In this document: positions 60,085-64,000 of the stretch, piece by piece
How positions within the stretch are numbered: the first letter of the stretch is position 1
How the letters are laid out: every line of letters starts with the position of its first letter
NCBI RefSeq assembly: GCF_014217625.1
Contig: NZ_CP043641.1
Span: forward strand, 2,356,001 to 2,420,000
From: Leifsonia shinshuensis
Lineage (GTDB): Bacteria > Actinomycetota > Actinomycetes > Actinomycetales > Microbacteriaceae
Direction: 5' to 3'
DNA: 64,000 bases
Program-made: the position numbers and the translations under genes
The notes under the pieces: generated by a model
Database searches by the model: none
Seen by the model: only the letters and a program-made list of their open reading frames with translations
Told to the model about the DNA's origin: nothing

Positions 60085-60678
60085 TCAGGCGGCGGCGCGG
60101 CGGTAGACGTTGATGACGATGCCGGACGACGTGGACCGTGACTCCTCGAGCGCGAAGCGGGTGTAGGGGAACCCGTCGCCGAAGAGCTTCTTGCCGACGC
60201 CGAGCACGAGCGGGTGCACCAGCAGCCGGTACTCGTCGATCTGGTCGTGCTCGGCGAGCGTGCGGATCAGCTCCGTGCTCCCCCACACCCGGATCTCCCC
60301 GCCTGCCTCGCCGCGCAGCCGCTCGACGGCGCCCGGCACGTCGGGCCCGAGCAGGTAGGAGTTCTTCCAGCCGACCTCGGTCAGCGAGCGCGAGGCGACA
60401 TACTTCGGGATGCGGTTGTACCGCCGGGTGAGCTCGCCCTGGAACCCCTCGGCGTCCTCCGGCCAGACGCCCCACGACCCCGCGAACAGCTCGTACGTCC
60501 GCCGGCCGAGCAGCAGCGCCTCGGTGTTCTTCTCCCACTCGGCGACCGTGCCGTCGTCGTCGTAGTCGAACTGCCAGCCGCCGTGCTGGAACCCTCCCTC
60601 CGTGTCCTCCTCTGGACCGCCCGGCCCCTGGACGACACCGTCGAGGGTGACGAACGACTGCACCACGATCGAAGACAT
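60085..60678 (-). CDS. dihydrofolate reductase-like (RibD C-terminal) protein
   Basis: 197 residues from ATG 60678, with AAGGAGGAG upstream. VVQSFVTLDGVVQGPGGPEED, EALLLGRRTYELFAGSW, PKYVASRSLTEVGWKNSYLL, IRVWGSTELIRTLAEHDQIDEYRLLVHPLVLGVGKKLFG place it in the same RibD-C/DHFR-like family as the gene at 46977. An NADPH-dependent reductase is expected; the substrate is unknown. The 193-bp gap upstream shows no gene. Confidence 0.9.
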   Translation of the reverse strand: MSSIVVQSFVTLDGVVQGPGGPEEDTEGGFQHGGWQFDYDDDGTVAEWEKNTEALLLGRRTYELFAGSWGVWPEDAEGFQGELTRRYNRIPKYVASRSLTEVGWKNSYLLGPDVPGAVERLRGEAGGEIRVWGSTELIRTLAEHDQIDEYRLLVHPLVLGVGKKLFGDGFPYTRFALEESRSTSSGIVINVYRRAAA

Positions 60679-60871
60679 GCTTGCTCCTCCTTGTCGGCGA
60701 GGTGTCGTACCCCGTCTACACCCGGTGGAGGGCGGAGGCAACCGGCGCGGCTCGGGAGCTCAGTGCGCGTAGACGTTGCGGCGGTGGCCGACGGAGCCAC
60801 CAACCGATCGGCGCCCGCAGGCAACCGTTCGGTCGATCCAGCGTCCCGTCCCTCCCGACGAGGCTGGGAAC

Positions 60872-61312
60872 ATGACCGAGACCACCACCTTCACCGCCGC
60901 CGTGCTCGACACGGCCCGCCGCGCGGCCCTCCGCCCGGTGCTCATCCTGCTGGGCTGCTTCCTCGCGCTCAGCGCCGCCCTGCTCGGCTTCCTCGCGGTG
61001 CTCGCCGCCGCCGGGATCGGCGCCGACATCGCCATCTGGATCCGCGGGTCGTTCGTGCTCGCCAGCGCCGTGCTGCTGCTCGTGTTCGGGGTCTCCGCCT
61101 CCCGCGGCTCGCGCAACGCGCTTCTGCGGGTGCGGATCATCGCGCCGATCGTGCTGGTCGCGATCGTCGTCATCGTGTCCATCCCTGGCTTCCTGCCGGA
61201 CTGGGTGCGGCTGGAGCAGGCCGTCTGCGGCGCACTCGTGCTGCCGGTCGCGATCATCGTGAACCTGCCGCGCACGCGAGCGCTGTTCCCCGCGAAAGCC
61301 GCGAACGCGTAG
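60872..61312 (+). CDS. small membrane protein before a two-component system
   Basis: 146 residues from ATG 60872. Four hydrophobic segments (about 20-45, 52-75, 88-108, 113-130), with short basic loops. I recognise no domain. It lies 9 bp upstream of the histidine kinase, so it could be an accessory sensor part or simply a neighbour; the kinase has its own -10 box inside the end of this gene. Confidence 0.75.
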   Translation: MTETTTFTAAVLDTARRAALRPVLILLGCFLALSAALLGFLAVLAAAGIGADIAIWIRGSFVLASAVLLLVFGVSASRGSRNALLRVRIIAPIVLVAIVVIVSIPGFLPDWVRLEQAVCGALVLPVAIIVNLPRTRALFPAKAANA

Positions 61313-61315
61313 GGT
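61310..61315 (+). promoter_or_regulatory. -10 box (TAGGGT) made from the upstream stop codon
   Basis: TAGGGT ends 6 nt before GTG 61322; its TAG is the stop codon of the membrane protein gene. Confidence 0.5.
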
Positions 61316-61321
61316 CTGAAC

Positions 61322-62437
61322 GTGATCGATCCGCGCTGGAGGACCGTCCTCACGGTCACGCCGTACGTCGTGCTGGCGGTGCTGGTCGCCTTCACCCTCG
61401 GCGTGCAGTGGGGCGACTGGGCGGCGCTCGCGCCCACGCTCATCCTCTCCGCGGCGATGGCGGTGTGGATCGTGGTCTTCCGACGGCTGCCGGCGCGCCT
61501 CCGCGAGCGGCCGGCCACGGTCGCGGTGTTCATGACCGGGCTCATCGCGCTCAACCTGGCGCTCGTGCTCCAGGACAGCTGGTTCGGGTTCCTGACCATC
61601 GCGACGTTCACGTTCGCGTATTCGATCGTGCCGTGGCCGTGGGAGCTGCTCGCGGTCGGAGCGACCGCGGTCGTCGCGGGGCTGGCGCAGAGCTCGACAC
61701 TACGGTTCGACCCGGCGGGGATCGTCGGGACCGTCGGCATCCTCCTGCTCAACGTCGTCGCGATGTGCGGGCTGTCCTGGTCGCTCCGGCTCGCCGAACG
61801 GCAGGTGAAGCTGACGGCGACGGAGGTCGAGCGCTCGCGGCTGGCGCGCGAGATCCACGACACGCTCGCGCAGGGATTCGCCGGGATCGTGACGCAGCTC
61901 CAGGCCGCTGAGCAGGCGCCCGACGAGGCCGGCCGCACCCGGCACACGGACGCCGCCCTCGCCCTCGCCCGCGACGGCCTCGCCGAAGCTCGTCGCTCGG
62001 TGCGCGCCCTGCGGCCGGCGGCCCTCGACGCGATGCGGCTTCCGGAGGCGATCGCGCAGCTGGCGCGTACGTGGTCGGAGCGCACCGGCATCCCTGCCGA
62101 GGTCACGACGACCGGCGACGCGAGCGCGCTGTCCACCGATGTGGAGGTCGCGCTGCTGCGGACCGCGCAGGAGGCGCTCGCCAACGTCGAGCGTCATGCC
62201 GGCGCCCACGGGGTGCGGCTGACGCTCCGGACCGACGGCGCCGGCACCCGGCTGGAGGTGCGGGACGACGGCCGCGGCTTCGACCCGGCGGCCCGGGTGG
62301 GCGCACCGGACCGCCCGGAGGACGGCGGCTACGGCCTCCTCGCCATGCGCGAGCGCATCGAGTCGGTGGCGGGCGGACTCGTCGTCGAGTCACGGCCGGG
62401 CCACGGCACGGCGATCCGCGCGGAGGTGCCGGCGTGA
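61322..62437 (+). CDS. NarL-type sensor histidine kinase
   Basis: 371 residues from GTG 61322. About five hydrophobic segments (about 10-150), then the HisKA_3 box SRLAREIHDTLAQGFAGIVTQLQ (His about 178) and a HATPase domain with ALANVERHA (N-box) and VRDDGRGFDP (G-box). DesK/NarX-like. It phosphorylates the response regulator, whose GTG overlaps its stop. The signal is unknown. Confidence 0.92.
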   Translation: MIDPRWRTVLTVTPYVVLAVLVAFTLGVQWGDWAALAPTLILSAAMAVWIVVFRRLPARLRERPATVAVFMTGLIALNLALVLQDSWFGFLTIATFTFAYSIVPWPWELLAVGATAVVAGLAQSSTLRFDPAGIVGTVGILLLNVVAMCGLSWSLRLAERQVKLTATEVERSRLAREIHDTLAQGFAGIVTQLQAAEQAPDEAGRTRHTDAALALARDGLAEARRSVRALRPAALDAMRLPEAIAQLARTWSERTGIPAEVTTTGDASALSTDVEVALLRTAQEALANVERHAGAHGVRLTLRTDGAGTRLEVRDDGRGFDPAARVGAPDRPEDGGYGLLAMRERIESVAGGLVVESRPGHGTAIRAEVPA

Positions 62438-63075
62438 ACGCGGCGCAGGGCATCGTGCGCCTCCTGGTCGTCGACGACCATCCCGTGGTCAGGGACGGCA
62501 TCGTCGGCATGGTGGCCTCCGACCCCGACGTGGAGGTCGTGGGCGAGGCGTCCGACGGCGCCGAGGCGGTGCGGCTCGCCCGGGTGCTGCTCCCGGACGT
62601 CGTGCTCATGGACCTGCGGATGCGCGGCATGGACGGCGTGACCGCGATCCGCGAGCTGACCAGGCTCGGCCTCCCGAGCCGCGTGGTCGTCCTCACCACC
62701 TTCGACGGCGACTCGGACGTGCTGCCCGCGATCGAAGCCGGGGCGACCGGCTACCTGCTGAAGGACGCGCCGCGGGAGGATCTGCTGCGCGCGATCCGCG
62801 CCGCGGCGGTCGGAGACGCGGTGCTCGCTCCGTCCGTCGCGTCCCGGCTCGTCGGCCGGGTGCGGACACCGGAGGCGAACCTGCTGTCGCCGCGGGAGCT
62901 GGAGGTGCTGGCGCTGGTCGCGGACGGCGCCACCAACCGCGTGGCCGGGGAACGCCTCCACCTCAGCGAGGCGACGGTGAAGACGCACCTGCTCAGCATC
63001 TACGCGAAGCTCGGCGTCGGCGACCGGGCCGCTGCGGTGGCGGAGGGGTTCCGGCGGGGGCTCCTCGACCTGTAG
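62434..63075 (+). CDS. NarL/FixJ-family response regulator
   Basis: 213 residues from GTG 62434 (GTGA overlap with the kinase). The receiver has VVDDHPVVRDG and phospho-acceptor Asp in VVLMDLRMRGMDG (about 59), plus LLKDAPREDLLRAI. The LuxR HTH is LSPRELEVLALVADGATNRVAGERLHLSEATVKTHL. The targets are unknown; the upstream membrane gene may be one. Confidence 0.93.
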   Translation: MNAAQGIVRLLVVDDHPVVRDGIVGMVASDPDVEVVGEASDGAEAVRLARVLLPDVVLMDLRMRGMDGVTAIRELTRLGLPSRVVVLTTFDGDSDVLPAIEAGATGYLLKDAPREDLLRAIRAAAVGDAVLAPSVASRLVGRVRTPEANLLSPRELEVLALVADGATNRVAGERLHLSEATVKTHLLSIYAKLGVGDRAAAVAEGFRRGLLDL

Positions 63076-63184
63076 CGGGGCGCGTCACGGTCACCGCCAG
63101 CCGGGCCTTCGCGTCGACGACGAAGACCGACACACGCCGGTGAAGGGGTTCTGCCCTCGCGCCGAAACGGGTAGGACGGAAGGC

Positions 63185-63439
63185 ATGGAGATCGTGCTGG
63201 CCGTCCTCGAGCGCGGCGACGTCGCGTACGAGATCGAGTTCGAGCGCACGAGCGAGCCCCCGTTCGAACTGCGCGTGCCCTCCCACATCGGGGGCGCGGC
63301 GGTGGTCGACGTCTTCGACCTGGTGGACGCCAGCGAGTGGCCCGTGCTGCTCCGCTACGCGTTCTCGGAGTGCGTGCCCGCGGTCATGGGAAGCCCGGAC
63401 GACCTCAACGCGGAGGACCTGGGCGAAGTCGACCTCTGA
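63185..63439 (+). CDS. small acidic protein of unknown function
   Basis: 84 residues from ATG 63185, acidic (pI low), no membrane segment or signal. AVLERGDVAYEIEFERTSEPPFELRVP and DVFDLVDASEWPVLLRYAFSECVP are all I can describe; the family is not recognised. A GGAAGG site lies very close to the ATG; TAGGAC 7 nt upstream may instead be a -10. It is convergent with the next gene. Confidence 0.6.
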   Translation: MEIVLAVLERGDVAYEIEFERTSEPPFELRVPSHIGGAAVVDVFDLVDASEWPVLLRYAFSECVPAVMGSPDDLNAEDLGEVDL

Positions 63440-63457
63440 GGCCGCCGCGGGGCTCGC

Positions 63458-63823
63458 TCAGAACAGGAACAGCTGCCCCATCACCAGCACGAGGATGAGG
63501 AATACGACGACGATGCCGCCGATGATGACGAGGGTGCGGCCCGACATCCTCGCGATCCCGAACCCGACGATGAACGGCAGGGCCAGGCAGCCGAGCGCGA
63601 TGATCCACCAGAACGCCTGGAACCCCGCCTGAGACGCGGACGCCAACCGCTCCCCGAACAGCTTCTGCGTCGCCGGATGCGTGGCGAAGGCGACGCTCGC
63701 CGACAGCGGGTACGCGATCAGGACCGCTGTGATCAACCCCGCGAACGCACCCCACATCCCGCGGTGGGCACCGAGGTGCAGCGTCTCCTCCTGGTGCGGT
63801 GCTTGCCTGCTCTTCGTGCTCAT
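63458..63823 (-). CDS. small membrane protein of unknown function
   Basis: 121 residues from ATG 63823. Three hydrophobic segments (about 25-48, 68-90, 98-118) after a polar His/Gln-rich N-terminus (SRQAPHQEETLHLGAHRG). I recognise no domain. The start is set by TATCAT, 7 nt upstream; the in-frame ATG 63832 overlaps that box. Confidence 0.75.
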   Translation of the reverse strand: MSTKSRQAPHQEETLHLGAHRGMWGAFAGLITAVLIAYPLSASVAFATHPATQKLFGERLASASQAGFQAFWWIIALGCLALPFIVGFGIARMSGRTLVIIGGIVVVFLILVLVMGQLFLF

Positions 63824-63830
63824 GGCGCAC

Positions 63831-63836
63831 ATGATA
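63831..63836 (-). promoter_or_regulatory. -10 box (TATCAT) for the small membrane protein
   Basis: Minus strand, 7 nt before ATG 63823. From here to the window end (63837-64000) I see no complete gene. Confidence 0.5.
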
Positions 63837-64000
63837 GCCAGCGGGCCGCGGCACGGGGCAGCCCCGGAATCCTGTGCTCGCGCGGTGCGGATTCGGCGCG
63901 CCGAAACGGGGTCCACTGTACCGTCTACTCTGCCGTTACGCTGGGAGGGTCACCGGCGCCGAGCACGCAGTTAGGGGGCGTCTCGACGGCGCCGGGGTCT

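Overview
The window is high-GC bacterial chromosome, tightly packed, with many GTG and TTG starts and many start codons placed 6-7 nt after a TANNNT box. This is the leaderless style typical of Actinomycetota. Menaquinone genes, a tiny bS22-type ribosomal protein, a BldC-like HTH protein and a gluABCD-like transporter order all point to Actinomycetota. Microbacteriaceae (Leifsonia-like) is my best guess, from general gene content only. I found no tRNA, rRNA, CRISPR array, insertion sequence or phage genes.

Layout. 1-6603: a cut-off alpha/beta hydrolase, then a menaquinone/redox block (ferredoxin-NADP reductase, polyprenyl diphosphate synthase, MenG with an unusual Lys-Ala-Pro tail, and divergent isochorismate synthase) and a PPK2 polyphosphate kinase. 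6668-12191: a membrane hydrolase-like protein, a SHOCT protein, a tandem pair of paralogous GntR regulators behind a three-copy CGACTCAGG motif, and small genes (Dabb, glutaredoxin-like, bS22, BldC-like, ArsR). 12269-18074: a Trk potassium system, proC facing a cation diffusion facilitator across a 22-bp gap, a glutamine amidotransferase, tadA and upp. 18146-19182: a 34-residue Cys-rich leader peptide ahead of an OmpR-type winged-helix protein. 19234-25792: a DrrAB-like ABC exporter with its PadR regulator, a low-GC unexplained gap, DUF402 and MarR proteins, and a class A penicillin-binding protein.

26366-36558 looks like one catabolic neighbourhood. A GH13 glucosidase, a Gfo/Idh/MocA oxidoreductase and a ROK repressor lie on the minus strand. 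Divergent from them is a seven-gene run: an amino-acid ABC transporter (ATPase, binding protein, two permeases), a type II asparaginase, CutC and a ROK sugar kinase. A perfect 9-bp inverted repeat lies between the two transcription units. Together they suggest uptake and breakdown of a compound joining a sugar to an amino acid or amide; this is inference.

36602-49531: a FUSC-type membrane protein, an S9 oligopeptidase, a mirror-symmetric intergenic repeat array, an aldo/keto reductase, a PfpI-type amidotransferase, a HesB-like protein without cysteines, a heterodimeric ABC exporter, a reductase/AHSA1 pair and an ABC permease. 49513-58786: that permease's ATPase, then a complete 4-hydroxybenzoate/protocatechuate (beta-ketoadipate) operon in the order pobA-pcaH-pcaG-pcaB-pcaDC-pcaI-pcaJ-pcaF, whose coding regions mostly overlap by 4 or 8 bp, with an IclR regulator upstream and a palindromic candidate operator. 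58869-64000: a VOC/ArsR/AHSA1 cassette, a second RibD-type reductase, a membrane protein with a NarL-type two-component system, and two small proteins of unknown function.
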